Source: an uncultured Nostocoides sp. (GTDB lineage: Bacteria > Actinomycetota > Actinomycetes > Actinomycetales > Dermatophilaceae). From it: a stretch of 28,010 nucleotides of DNA. Below, one piece after another: positions 1 through 9,167 of the stretch. Positions within the stretch are counted from its first letter, which is position 1, and every line of letters begins with the position of its first letter. The notes beneath the pieces were generated by a model. That model saw nothing but the letters and a program-made list of their open reading frames with translations. It ran no database searches and was not told where the DNA came from. Where the stretch lies: NCBI GenBank assembly GCA_936931335.1, contig CAKZIH010000012.1:1-28010 (forward strand). Direction: 5' to 3'. Position numbers and translations under genes: made by a program.

Positions 1-289
1 CGGAGAGCCGCAAGAAGACATAGAAGGCGGCGATGCCGAAGACGATCATCAGCACCGCGCCCACCCCGGTGATGGACTCCGACCCGCCGATCGCGCCGCC
101 CCAGGCAACCGCGACCACGCCGAGGCCGAGCAGGCCGAGCGCGGCGCCGGCCGCGAGCGGCAGACCGAGGAAGATGACCGGGAAGCGGAACAACGTGCGG
201 AACGAGCCGCTGATGATGTCGCTCACGCTGAGCAGACGATTGGGCACCGGCGGGTTCGGCCGGTGCGGCGTGACGGTGGCGTCGGTCAT
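1..289 (-). CDS. Membrane protein, N-terminal part (runs off the left edge)
   Basis: The 96 visible codons begin with ATG at 289. A Pro-rich cytoplasmic head is followed by a segment reading SVSDIISGSFRTLFRFP (about residues 21-37) and two hydrophobic stretches (about 37-65 and 75-96) that look like membrane helices. The amphipathic opening resembles the start of actinobacterial proteins with a glycerophosphoryl diester phosphodiesterase membrane domain (DUF7847-like), which usually begin with a similar LSVGDILDGAF-type segment; that is a resemblance, not a firm assignment. The gene starts 26 nt after the kinase stop on the same strand, so it is probably the last visible member of the deoC operon. 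Upstream there is only a G-rich stretch (GGGGGGA) as possible ribosome-binding site. No function can be given from the fragment. Confidence 0.6.
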   Translation of the reverse strand, partial: MTDATVTPHRPNPPVPNRLLSVSDIISGSFRTLFRFPVIFLGLPLAAGAALGLLGLGVVAVAWGGAIGGSESITGVGAVLMIVFGIAAFYVFLRLS

Positions 290-315
290 GGGTCCCCCCA
301 GGTCATGCGGACGGC

Positions 316-1062
316 TCACGGCCCCGCGGCGGCGCCCCCATGGTAAGTGCCCGCTGCGCCCACGAGGTGCGCCTCGACCTCGCGCGCCGTCGCCGCAGTC
401 GCTCCGAAGCGTTCGGCCCGGGCCACCACTCGCGGCTCGCGTCGCATGAGCTCCCAGCCCCGGCGCAGGAGCACCATCGGCGGCTTGCGTCGCTCGTTCA
501 GGTCGCGCGCCAGGCGCCGGATCGCGGTCACCGCGGGTCGTCCGCGCACGCACCAGGCCGTATGCAGTAGCCCCGCCGCCCGCAGCGGTGCGGCGAGTTC
601 GGCGGCAAAAATTCCTTCGGCGACAACGAGATCCGTCGGTCGGCAGGTGGTCGTGGTGCGCGCGACCGCGCGGCTTTGGGAGATGTCATAGACCGGGGTT
701 TGGGTGGCACCGGTGTCCACCAATTCGGCCAGCGCGCGCATCGCCGCTTCCCGGTTCCAACTGTCGGAGTGGTCCCAATCGACCATCCCGCCCAGGGCCT
801 GGCTGCGGGGCAGCTGCGGATCGTCGTGATCGCGGTAGAAGTCGTCGAGGCGCACGATCGGCCAGCCGTATGCCGTGGCCAAGCGCTCCGCGAGCCGGGA
901 TTTGCCCGCACCGGACGGCCCGGCGAGCAGGACCACCCGGGCCCGGCTGAGCGCGCTGGACTGGTTGGACGAGGTGGACTGGTTGGACTGGCTGGGCTGG
1001 TCGGACTGGCCGGGCTGGGCTGACGGGACGGGCAGGGCAGCAGAATTGGGGTTGTCGGTCAC
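316..1062 (-). CDS. Uridine kinase-like P-loop protein with a Gln/Ser-rich N-terminal linker
   Basis: A 248-aa P-loop kinase of the uridine kinase/phosphoribulokinase type. Residues 1-41 form a low-complexity linker rich in Gln, Ser and Pro. Then come Walker A GPSGAGKS (48-55), an acidic LDDFYRD segment (72-78) and VDWDHSDSW (94-102), as in uridine kinases. The family phosphorylates nucleosides or related small molecules with NTP in the cytoplasm; the true substrate is not evident, and several actinobacterial paralogues are annotated only as ATP-binding proteins. The reading frame stays open far upstream through the neighbouring dehydrogenase, but that part is a shadow. The chosen start is GTG at 1062, 8 nt past the preceding stop; no strong Shine-Dalgarno is seen, consistent with reinitiation. 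Its place behind deoC and aldehyde dehydrogenase genes suggests nucleoside salvage, which is inference. Confidence 0.75.
   Translation of the reverse strand: MTDNPNSAALPVPSAQPGQSDQPSQSNQSTSSNQSSALSRARVVLLAGPSGAGKSRLAERLATAYGWPIVRLDDFYRDHDDPQLPRSQALGGMVDWDHSDSWNREAAMRALAELVDTGATQTPVYDISQSRAVARTTTTCRPTDLVVAEGIFAAELAAPLRAAGLLHTAWCVRGRPAVTAIRRLARDLNERRKPPMVLLRRGWELMRREPRVVARAERFGATAATAREVEAHLVGAAGTYHGGAAAGP
958..1019 (-). repeat. Short imperfect tandem repeat encoding a Gln/Ser-rich linker
   Basis: On the plus strand the unit GGACTGG recurs at 958-964, 976-982, 985-991 and 1003-1009, with related GGGCTGG copies between them. Read on the minus strand it encodes a run of QS, NQS and DQPS units at about residues 17-36 of the kinase-like protein. 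Unit spacings are multiples of 9, so unit gain or loss would keep the frame. Confidence 0.7.
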
Positions 1063-1070
1063 CGGGGAAA

Positions 1071-1951
1071 TCAACGGCCCTTGGGGTGCCAGACGGTCTT
1101 GGTCTCCAGGAAGGCTTCCAGCCGGGAGAGATCGGGGGTGAGGGTCCAGTCGGGCTCGGCGATCTCGGTGCCGGCGAAGGCCGGGCGCCGCACCCGCTTG
1201 AGGTTGTCCGCGGCTGCGACTTCCAATGCGGCCCAGTCCAATTCGCTGCCGGCGGCGCCACTCAGGTCGAGGGCGTTGACATCGCGGTGCGAGGCCAGCC
1301 AGGGGGCGATCTCCGCGGGATCTCCGGTGATCAGGTTGACCACGCCACCGGGCACATCCGAGGTGGCCAGTGCCTCGGCCAGGGTGATCGCCGGGACCGG
1401 CCGACGGTGGCTGGCCACGACGACAGCGGTATTGCCGGAGACCACGATCGGCGCGATCACGCTGACCAGGCCCAACAGCGAACTCGCTTGCGGCGCAATG
1501 GCAGCCACCACACCGGTCGCCTCGGGTGCGGAGATATTGAAGTACGGACCGGCCACCGGGTTGAGCCCGCCGAGCACCTGGGCGTACTTGTCCGACCACC
1601 CGGCATACCAAACCCAGCGGTCGATCGCGGCGTCCACCACCGCGGCCGCGCTCGTGGGGGTCAGGCCTTCGGCGGCCCGCACCTCCTCGACGAACTGCGC
1701 CTTGCGCGACTCCATCACCTCGGCGACCCGGTAGAGCACCTGCCCCCGGTTGTATGCGGTTGCCCCCGCCCACCCCGGCTGCGCCTTGCGGGCGGCGACG
1801 ACCGCGTCGCGGCCGTCCTTGCGCGAGCCGGCGGCGGCATTGGCGAGGAAGCGCCCGCGGGAGTCGGTCACCTCATACGAGCGCCCGGACTCGCTGCGGG
1901 GGAACGCCCCACCGAGGTAGAGCTTGTAGGTCTTCTTGACCTCGACCCGGC

Positions 1952-1955
<4 letters not shown>
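1071..1955 (-). CDS. Truncated aldehyde dehydrogenase homologue without catalytic cysteine
   Basis: A 294-aa member of the ALDH superfamily, far shorter than the usual 480-500 aa. The N-terminal half is recognisable: YLGGAFPRSESGR, the WAGATAYNR and AAIDRWVWYAGWSDK segments, and PGGVVNLITG of the cofactor-binding domain. The Gly-rich loop carrying the catalytic Glu and the GQxC loop with the nucleophilic Cys are absent; the protein passes straight to a C-terminal ETKTVWHP segment. Such short copies are commonly found next to a full-length ALDH in actinobacteria. It starts at GTG 1955, overlapping the upstream dehydrogenase stop by four bases (GTGA), so translation is coupled and roughly equal amounts are expected. 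This suggests a structural or regulatory partner of the active enzyme rather than a decaying gene: the frame is intact and the length looks family-typical. That role is inference. Confidence 0.85.
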
Positions 1956-3442
<1,487 letters not shown>

Positions 3443-3455
3443 CGGGGCGTCCCTT

Positions 3456-4445
3456 TCAGTAGAGGCTCGGGGCGTCGTCGGTGACATAGTCCGCTCCGGA
3501 GTAGGCGCCGATCTTCAGTCGTTGGCGTTGCAGCAGTAGGTCGTTGAGCAAGCTGGAGGCACCGAACCGGAACCAGTGCGGGTCCAGCCAGTCGGCGCCG
3601 GCGACCTCGTGCACGGCGACCAGGTTGGTGATCGCCTCCTTGGTGGTGCGGATCCCGCCGGCCGGCTTGACCGCCACCTGACGCCCGGTCCACTCCCGCC
3701 AGTCGCGGACGGCCTCCAGCAGGATCACGGTCACCGGCAGCGTGGCGGCCGGGGCGACCTTGCCGGTGCTCGTCTTGACGAAGTCGCCACCCGCCAACAT
3801 CGCGATCCACGCGGCGCGACGGACATTGTCATAGGTGACGAGCTCACCGGTCTCGAGGATGACCTTGAGGCGACCCGACCCGCAGGCGGCCTTGACCGCG
3901 GCGATCTGCTCGAAGACGGTGAGATAGTCCCCGGCGAGGAAGGCGCCCCGGTCGATGACCATGTCGATCTCGTCGGCGCCGGCGTCCACGGCATACGCGA
4001 CATCGGCGAGTTTGACCGGCAGTGCGGCCCGGCCGCTGGGGAAGGCGGTGGCGACCGAGGCGACCAGGACGCCGCTGTCGCCGAGGGCGTCCTTGGCGGT
4101 GGCCACCATGTCGGGATAGACGCAGACCGCGGCCGGCCGCGGGGTGGCCGGGTCGCCGGGGTCGGGCTGGCGCGCCTTGGCCGCGAGACTACGGACCTTG
4201 CCGGGGGTGTCGGCCCCCTCGAGGGTGGTCAGGTCGACCATCGAGATGGCTAGATCGATGGCCCAGGCCTTGCTCGCCGCCTTGATCGATCGGGTCGCCA
4301 GGCCGGCGGCACGGGCATCGCAGCCCACCTCGTCGACCCCCGGCAACCCGTGCAGCCAGGTGCGCAGCGCCGTGGTGGTCAGCCGGGAGACGCCGAGCAA
4401 CTCCCGGGCCCGCTCGTCGGCGTCGACGGTGCTCTCAATGGTCAC
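3456..4445 (-). CDS. deoC: Deoxyribose-phosphate aldolase
   Basis: Class I aldolase that cleaves 2-deoxy-D-ribose 5-phosphate into glyceraldehyde 3-phosphate and acetaldehyde, the last step of deoxynucleoside catabolism. The 329-aa protein is the longer, human-DERA-like type. Key segments: VCVYPDMV (107-114), EIDMVID (159-165, catalytic Asp161), DFVKTSTGK (221-229) with Schiff-base Lys224, and VKPAGGIRT (259-267) with the second catalytic Lys260. The start is GTG 4445: there is no Shine-Dalgarno, but TAAACT lies 6 nt upstream, so the mRNA may be leaderless. It heads an operon with two ALDH genes, which would remove the toxic acetaldehyde, and a nucleoside-kinase-like gene. The tetR gene upstream runs in the same direction, 56 nt away, and could be its regulator, although it also faces another gene. 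Confidence 0.95.
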   Translation of the reverse strand: MTIESTVDADERARELLGVSRLTTTALRTWLHGLPGVDEVGCDARAAGLATRSIKAASKAWAIDLAISMVDLTTLEGADTPGKVRSLAAKARQPDPGDPATPRPAAVCVYPDMVATAKDALGDSGVLVASVATAFPSGRAALPVKLADVAYAVDAGADEIDMVIDRGAFLAGDYLTVFEQIAAVKAACGSGRLKVILETGELVTYDNVRRAAWIAMLAGGDFVKTSTGKVAPAATLPVTVILLEAVRDWREWTGRQVAVKPAGGIRTTKEAITNLVAVHEVAGADWLDPHWFRFGASSLLNDLLLQRQRLKIGAYSGADYVTDDAPSLY

Positions 4446-4451
4446 CCGGCG

Positions 4452-4457
4452 AGTTTA
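4452..4457 (-). promoter_or_regulatory. Putative -10 box of a leaderless deoC promoter
   Basis: On the minus strand the hexamer TAAACT fits the actinobacterial TANNNT consensus and ends 6 nt before the deoC GTG, the distance expected if transcription begins at the start codon. A TTGACC further up is 22 nt away from it, too far for a standard -35. Confidence 0.5.
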
Positions 4458-4466
4458 CGGCGGGGG

Positions 4467-4481
4467 CCCCGTCGCTCGGGG
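4467..4481 (-). terminator. Small GC hairpin between tetR and deoC
   Basis: CCCCG and CGGGG form a 5-bp stem with a 5-nt loop just after the tetR stop and upstream of the proposed deoC -10 box. It may end tetR transcription weakly. There is no U-tract, as is usual in this group, and the stem is short, so this is tentative. Confidence 0.25.
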
Positions 4482-4501
4482 TCAACCGGCGGGTTGCGGG
4501 C

Positions 4502-5107
4502 TCACGGAAGCGCGGGCGCCGGGGGACCGAGTCCCAGAATGGCCAGGCACGAGGCGCGCACAGCGGCGTCGATCCAGTGCGGTAGGTCGGTGTCCGCGCG
4601 CAGGTAGCGTCGCACGAAGGCGTAGCCACTCTCCTGGCAGGCGACCGCGACGAATTCGAGAACCTGCACGTCACTGCGTCCATAGAGCCGTGTCGCCAAT
4701 GCGGCCATCCCGGCGGCAACCCCATCGTTGACGTGCCGAATCTCGTCGCGAAGCGGGCCGTCCACCAAGGTGACCAGGTCTTGTTGGCGATAGAGCGTCA
4801 TGGCGATGGCATCGGCCGGGTTCTCGCGGCAGAACGAGGGGATGTGCGCGGCCGCGTCGACGGCCGCCGTGGTCGCGTCGTCGTGGGCAAGGGCCGGCAG
4901 CAGTCCGGCCTGGAAGCGTTGAATGGCCCGCAACCACAAGGAACCAAAGAGCGCGTGTTTGGAGGGAAAGCGGTAATAGATCGAGTTCGCCGGCGTATGG
5001 AGCAGCGATGCGACATCGTCCACGGTGGCCTCGCGCCAGCGCGCGACGGCGGCCGTCGCTGCCGCGTCGAGGATGCTCTCCGTGGTGAATCGCGGCGGTC
5101 GAGCCAT
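4502..5107 (-). CDS. TetR family transcriptional regulator
   Basis: A 201-aa TetR-type regulator. Residues 7-55 form the DNA-binding domain: helix RFTTESILDAAATAAV, then VDDVASLLHTPANSIYYRFPSKHALFGSLW, the classic TetR recognition-helix region ending in YYRFPSK. The remaining 145 residues are the helical ligand-binding and dimerisation domain, whose sequence gives no ligand. It starts at ATG 5107 without a Shine-Dalgarno; TAGGAT lies 7 nt upstream, so a leaderless transcript is likely. It is divergent from the SRPBCC gene with only 31 bp between the start codons, so a dimer bound there would control both genes. deoC is the other candidate target because it follows on the same strand. Confidence 0.92.
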   Translation of the reverse strand: MARPPRFTTESILDAAATAAVARWREATVDDVASLLHTPANSIYYRFPSKHALFGSLWLRAIQRFQAGLLPALAHDDATTAAVDAAAHIPSFCRENPADAIAMTLYRQQDLVTLVDGPLRDEIRHVNDGVAAGMAALATRLYGRSDVQVLEFVAVACQESGYAFVRRYLRADTDLPHWIDAAVRASCLAILGLGPPAPALP

Positions 5108-5138
5108 ACGAAAAATCCTATGGTGCTAGTTTTTGACT
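5104..5138. promoter_or_regulatory. Compact divergent promoter and candidate TetR operator
   Basis: The 31 bp between the tetR and SRPBCC start codons are unusually AT-rich here. The minus strand has TAGGAT (5120-5115), 7 nt before the tetR ATG. The plus strand has TAGTTT (5128-5133), preceded by TGC as in an extended -10, 5 nt before the ATG at 5139. An inverted repeat CCATA (5104-5108) / TATGG (5119-5123) overlaps the tetR start codon, and TAGT (5128-5131) / ACTA (5136-5139) overlaps the other start. Both genes therefore look leaderless with operator-like repeats at each start point. Binding by the TetR protein is inferred. Confidence 0.5.
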
Positions 5139-5729
5139 ATGAGCTCTAAAACCTTGCGAACCACGTCGTCGCCGCTGTCGCGCATCCTGCCGGCCGCGCA
5201 ATTCAGCGAGTACCACAGCGGTGTGGTCGAGGCCCCGATCCAGACCGTCTGGGCAGCGCTGCACGGCCTGCGCTGGAGTGACCTGCGGATCGGTGGACCA
5301 CTGATGGCCCTGCGCGGCTTGCTCACCCCGCTCGGCCAGGACCGGCTGCTCGAGACCTTCGTGAAGCGGGCCGGCGCCATCAAGGTCGACGATGCGCCGC
5401 ACTCCACCCTGCTCGTCATGATCGGGAAGCCGTGGTCTCCGGTTCCCCAGCACGAACGGGTGTCCAGCGTGGCGGAGGTGGAGGCATTCGATGCACCCGG
5501 GTGGCTCAAATACGGAATGGAATGGCAGCTGCATTCACTGCCCGGCAATCGCACCCTGGTCGAGACTCGGACACTCTGTCGAGCGACGGACCCCGCCGCG
5601 CGCCGAATGTTTCGGTGTTACTGGACCATCATTCGGGTCTTCAGCGGGCTGCTCCGGCTCGACATCATCGCCTCGCTGAGGCGACTGAGCCGAGATCTGG
5701 GCGGAGCGGCTACCGGCCGCGGCGACTGA
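5139..5729 (+). CDS. SRPBCC (START-like) superfamily protein
   Basis: A 196-aa cytoplasmic protein of the helix-grip SRPBCC fold, often annotated as polyketide cyclase/dehydrase-like. After a 20-residue N-terminus, AQFSEYHSGVVEAPIQTVWAAL (about 20-41) is the typical first strand and helix of these proteins; the strand-rich middle and a C-terminal long helix (MFRCYWTIIRVFSGLLRLDII, about 160-180) complete the fold. The family binds hydrophobic ligands or lipids, and no catalytic residues can be named. ATG 5139 is chosen over an in-frame TTG at 5133 because TAGTTT sits 5 nt upstream and no ribosome-binding site exists. The divergent TetR gene probably controls it. A strong hairpin follows the stop codon. 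Confidence 0.75.
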   Translation: MSSKTLRTTSSPLSRILPAAQFSEYHSGVVEAPIQTVWAALHGLRWSDLRIGGPLMALRGLLTPLGQDRLLETFVKRAGAIKVDDAPHSTLLVMIGKPWSPVPQHERVSSVAEVEAFDAPGWLKYGMEWQLHSLPGNRTLVETRTLCRATDPAARRMFRCYWTIIRVFSGLLRLDIIASLRRLSRDLGGAATGRGD

Positions 5730-5736
5730 AGGCGGC

Positions 5737-5762
5737 CCGGCGCACCCCCCTGAGTGCGCCGG
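5737..5762. terminator. Bidirectional stem-loop terminator
   Basis: A perfect 9-bp inverted repeat, CCGGCGCAC / GTGCGCCGG with an 8-nt loop, lies between the convergent SRPBCC and permease genes. It has no U-tract, common for actinobacterial terminators, and is placed to serve both strands. Confidence 0.7.
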
Positions 5763-5779
5763 ACCTGCTATGCCGCCCC

Positions 5780-8275
5780 TCAGTCCGCGGCGAGGGCGGC
5801 CGACGGCGGGACCCGGACGGCGTGCCGGGCCGGCAACACCGAGGCGAGGAGACCGGCGACCACGGCGACCAGGGCGATCAGCGCGAGCCGGGCCCACGGC
5901 ACGCTCACCGAGATGGGCATTTCCTGACCGATGAGGGTGTGCGCGCCGGCAATGCCATAGACCAGCCCGAGCCCGATCCCCAGCAAGGCGCCGCCGAGGG
6001 CCATCAGCACCGCCTCGATGGCGAGGGTGGCGCGCACCTGCCGGGCGGTGAAGCCCAGGGCGCGGATCAGGCCGTGCTCGCGGGTGCGTTCCAGGACCGA
6101 GAGCGAGAGTGTGTTGCCGATCCCGACCAGGGCGATGAGCACGGCCACCCCGAGCAGGCCGGTGGCGATGAGCACCATCAGGTCCAATACGCCGGTCAAC
6201 TGTTCCCGGTCCATCACCGAGCTCTGCACGCTCGCTTCGGGCAGGTCCTTGACGAGTTGGTCGGCATCGGCCGCCGCGGCCTCGGCGTCCGCATCCGGGC
6301 TCAGCGCCAGCCAGACCGTTCGGATGGGGGCCTCGGGAGCGAGTTCCGCAAAGGTCTGTGGGGCGGCAAAAGCGGAACCGTCCGGGGTGGCGGCGATCCG
6401 CAATTGGATAGTCATGGCCTCGCCGTCGGCAGTGGTGATGCGCAGCGGGCCGGCCTTCACCGCATACAGGTAGGCGACCTGGTCAGAGACCACCAACTCG
6501 TCCGGGTGCACCTCGGCGAGTGCCTTGGGCAGGCGCGAGACGTCCACGGCGGCCGGGGTTACCTCGGTGACCGGCAGTTGCCCGCCGTCGGGCAGGTCCA
6601 CCGTGGTCCCACGCAGCGCGGCCGACGACGTGACACCCGTCAACTGTTGGGCCTTGCGCACCACATCCGCGGGCAGGGTGGTGGTGCTGACCACCGCGAC
6701 ATCCACCGGATAGTGCTCGTCGAGCTTGCCGGTCACCGAGTGCGAGGTGGTCGCGGCACCGACGACGAGCGTGGCGATGAGCGTCACGCCCACCAATAGT
6801 GCGGAGGTGGTGGCCGCGGTGCGCCCGGGGTTGCGCACCGAGTTCTCCGCGGCGAGTTCCCCAGGCACTCCGGCAACGCGCGAGGCGAGCCGCCCAAGCA
6901 GACCGAGCAGTGCCGGGATGATGACGGCCGCGGTCAACAGCACTCCGAGGAAGGAGAGCACGCCACCGGCTACGCCGATCAGCAGGGTGCCGCGGCGAGC
7001 GCCGACGACGAGGATCGCCACGCCCAGCGCCAGGACCAGGGCGCCGATGCCCGCCTGCACCATGCCGCGTCGCGTGCCCGCCGCCGCCCCGGCGTCGGGC
7101 CGCAGCGCCGCCAGCGGAGAGACCCGGGCGGCGCGCCAGGCCGGGCGCAGGCAGGCCAACACCGGGACGACGATGCCGAGGATGACCGGGACGACGATCG
7201 CGGCGGGCGAGATGGTGAACGACCCCATACTCAACTCCGCGAAGCCGGCGGAATCGGCGATGGCCACCGCCGCAGCCGCCAGAGCCACCCCGAGCGCAAC
7301 ACCGACGGCCGACCCGAGGATGGCGACGATCAGCGCCTCGATTGCGTTGGTACGGAACAACTCCGCCTTGGTGCTGCCCAGGCAGCGCAGCAACGCATTG
7401 TCCCGGGTGCGCCGCGACGCGAGGATCGTGTAGGTGTTGGCGACAACCAGCGCCGCCGCGAACAGGGCGATCGCCGCGAACCCCAGCAGCAGGGTGCGCA
7501 ATATGTCAACACCCTCGGTCAGGGACGCGACCAGCAGCTGCACATAGCGCTCACCCGAGGCCACCGGGGTGCTGCCGTCGGTGGACGGGGGGACCAGGGC
7601 GGTGATCGCGCTGACGATGGCGCCGCTGGCCGCACCCGGAGCCGCGCTGACATAGAGCGCCGAATAGGACCGTGTCCCAGCGAGCTTCGTGATCGCCTCG
7701 TCGGTGGCAAAGGCCCGGGGCGGGCCGCGCAGGTCGGCGTCCTGGTCGATGTCGACGATGCCGACGACGCGCAGGGTGGTCGGCTTCGCAGGCTCCGTCG
7801 TGGCGGTGCCTCTACCAGTTGCGGCCAAGAACGGGGTCACCGGCCAGCGGTCGCCGAGGGCGGCGCCATACCGGGTGTCCACGCTCACCGCGATCTCGTC
7901 GGCGGCGCGCGGATAGCGTCCCTCGGTCAGCTTCGCCGGGCTGCTGGCGCGTGGGGGTGTCGAGATCCGCACGAAGACCTCACCCGCGCGGTTGCGCGCG
8001 GTGGCGTCCACGGACTGCACCGTCTCGACCGCACCGACCCCGGGCACGGCCTTGATTTTTGCCAGGGTGGCTTCGTCCAGGCCGGGCTCGGGGACGGTCA
8101 CGATCGCGGCATACCGGGTCAGGTCCGCGGCGACGGCACCGGTGACGCTCTTGGTCATGGTGGCGGACAGGGTGAGCGCGGCGGCGACGAAGGCGACGCC
8201 GAGGGCCACGGCGAGCACCGGGGCGAGGTAGCGGCGCGACTGGGTGCGCACCGATGCCAGGGCGAGCGACAACAT
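5780..8275 (-). CDS. ABC transporter permease with two FtsX domains
   Basis: An 831-aa integral membrane protein of the MacB/FtsX type. One membrane helix (about 17-38) is followed by a large extracellular domain. The first FtsX domain (about 255-390) includes RRTRDNALLRCLGSTKAE, the cytoplasmic coupling motif. Helices follow at about 408-426, 432-456 and 487-508, then a second extracellular domain and a second FtsX domain (about 695-820) with the matching LERTREHGLIRALGFTARQVR motif. This is the usual 10-helix layout of actinobacterial single-chain permeases, which would work with the ATPase encoded 4 nt upstream. Such transporters export or extract peptides, lipids or antibiotics, or use mechanotransmission; the substrate is unknown. 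ATG 8275 follows TGAGG, part of which is the ATPase stop, so translation is coupled. Confidence 0.92.
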   Translation of the reverse strand: MLSLALASVRTQSRRYLAPVLAVALGVAFVAAALTLSATMTKSVTGAVAADLTRYAAIVTVPEPGLDEATLAKIKAVPGVGAVETVQSVDATARNRAGEVFVRISTPPRASSPAKLTEGRYPRAADEIAVSVDTRYGAALGDRWPVTPFLAATGRGTATTEPAKPTTLRVVGIVDIDQDADLRGPPRAFATDEAITKLAGTRSYSALYVSAAPGAASGAIVSAITALVPPSTDGSTPVASGERYVQLLVASLTEGVDILRTLLLGFAAIALFAAALVVANTYTILASRRTRDNALLRCLGSTKAELFRTNAIEALIVAILGSAVGVALGVALAAAAVAIADSAGFAELSMGSFTISPAAIVVPVILGIVVPVLACLRPAWRAARVSPLAALRPDAGAAAGTRRGMVQAGIGALVLALGVAILVVGARRGTLLIGVAGGVLSFLGVLLTAAVIIPALLGLLGRLASRVAGVPGELAAENSVRNPGRTAATTSALLVGVTLIATLVVGAATTSHSVTGKLDEHYPVDVAVVSTTTLPADVVRKAQQLTGVTSSAALRGTTVDLPDGGQLPVTEVTPAAVDVSRLPKALAEVHPDELVVSDQVAYLYAVKAGPLRITTADGEAMTIQLRIAATPDGSAFAAPQTFAELAPEAPIRTVWLALSPDADAEAAAADADQLVKDLPEASVQSSVMDREQLTGVLDLMVLIATGLLGVAVLIALVGIGNTLSLSVLERTREHGLIRALGFTARQVRATLAIEAVLMALGGALLGIGLGLVYGIAGAHTLIGQEMPISVSVPWARLALIALVAVVAGLLASVLPARHAVRVPPSAALAAD

Positions 8276-8279
8276 TACC

Positions 8280-9044
8280 TCAGGCCCCGATCTGGCTGAG
8301 CGCGTGGAGGATTTCCTCGCTGGACGGCGAGGGCAGGTCGCCGGCGATCCGGCCATCGGCCAGCAACAGCACCCGGTCCGCGTATGCCGCCACGCTCGGA
8401 TCGTGGGTGACCAAGACCACCGTCTGGCCAAGTTCACGTACGCAGGAGCGCAGAAACCCCAGCAATGCGGTGGAGGACGCCCGGTCCAGGGCCCCCGTCG
8501 GTTCGTCCGCAAAGATCACCTCGGGCCGGCCGGCCAGCGCGCGCGCCACGGCGACCCGCTGCTGCTGGCCGCCGGAGAGCTCGCTCGGCCGGTGGCCGAG
8601 CCGGTCGGTGATGCCGAGGGTGGTGGTGATCTGCGCGATCCACTCCCGCTCGGGGCGGCGTCCGGCGAGGCGGGCGGGCAGGGTGATGTTCTGCTCCGCG
8701 GTCAGGGTGGGCAGCAGATTGAAGGACTGAAAGACGAAACCCATCCGGTCGCGGCGCAGGTGGGACAGGGCCTTGTCGGAGAGCCCGGTGAGTTCGGTCT
8801 CGCCGAGATGGATCTGGCCGCTGCTGACGCTGTCGAGGCCCGCGAGGCAATGCATCAGGGTGGATTTGCCCGATCCGGACGGGCCCATGATCGCGGTCAT
8901 CGCGCCGTGGGCGAGCTCGCAACTCAGGTCGTCGAGCGCGGTCACCGCGCCCTCGCCGCGACCATACGTCTTGGTCACGCCGACGGCGCGGGCCGCAGCC
9001 ATACCCGGCCGGGCGGGGGGTGTCGAAGTCAGGGTGCTGGTCAT
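8280..9044 (-). CDS. ABC transporter ATP-binding protein, MacB/LolD type
   Basis: A 254-aa ATPase that would power the adjacent permease at the inner face of the membrane. Counted from ATG 9044: Walker A GPSGSGKS (54-61), Q-loop Gln106 in FVFQSFNLLP, signature LSGGQ (156-160), Walker B VIFADE (176-181), D-loop GALD (184-187) and switch His214. The Gln-rich LSGGQQQRVAVARAL and FNLLPTLTAEQN segments are typical of the MacB/LolD/FtsE branch. A longer frame from 9080 exists, but ATG 9044 gives the usual length and has GAGG about 10 nt upstream. The 123 nt between this gene and the response regulator could hold a promoter bound by that regulator; I see a short GACC-GT-GGTC dyad there but no convincing -35/-10 pair. 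Confidence 0.93.
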   Translation of the reverse strand: MTSTLTSTPPARPGMAAARAVGVTKTYGRGEGAVTALDDLSCELAHGAMTAIMGPSGSGKSTLMHCLAGLDSVSSGQIHLGETELTGLSDKALSHLRRDRMGFVFQSFNLLPTLTAEQNITLPARLAGRRPEREWIAQITTTLGITDRLGHRPSELSGGQQQRVAVARALAGRPEVIFADEPTGALDRASSTALLGFLRSCVRELGQTVVLVTHDPSVAAYADRVLLLADGRIAGDLPSPSSEEILHALSQIGA

Positions 9045-9167
9045 ACCCCCAAGCCTCGTCAGCCGGGCCGGCCGGCACATCGGGCCGCGGGATGGTGTTG
9101 GGGCACACCGGCATACGACCGTGGTCTGATGCCCGTGTTCCCCGGGTGCGCCGCCGGATGGAGCTCC

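Noticed and set aside
1063..1773. In-frame open upstream extension of the kinase-like gene (485-aa reading)
   Set aside because: The extension lies wholly within the real dehydrogenase and has an Arg/Gly/Pro-rich shadow composition; family features begin only after the GTG at 1062.
4479..4484. TTGACC as -35 box of the deoC promoter
   Set aside because: It is 22 nt from TAAACT, beyond the usual 16-19 nt spacing.
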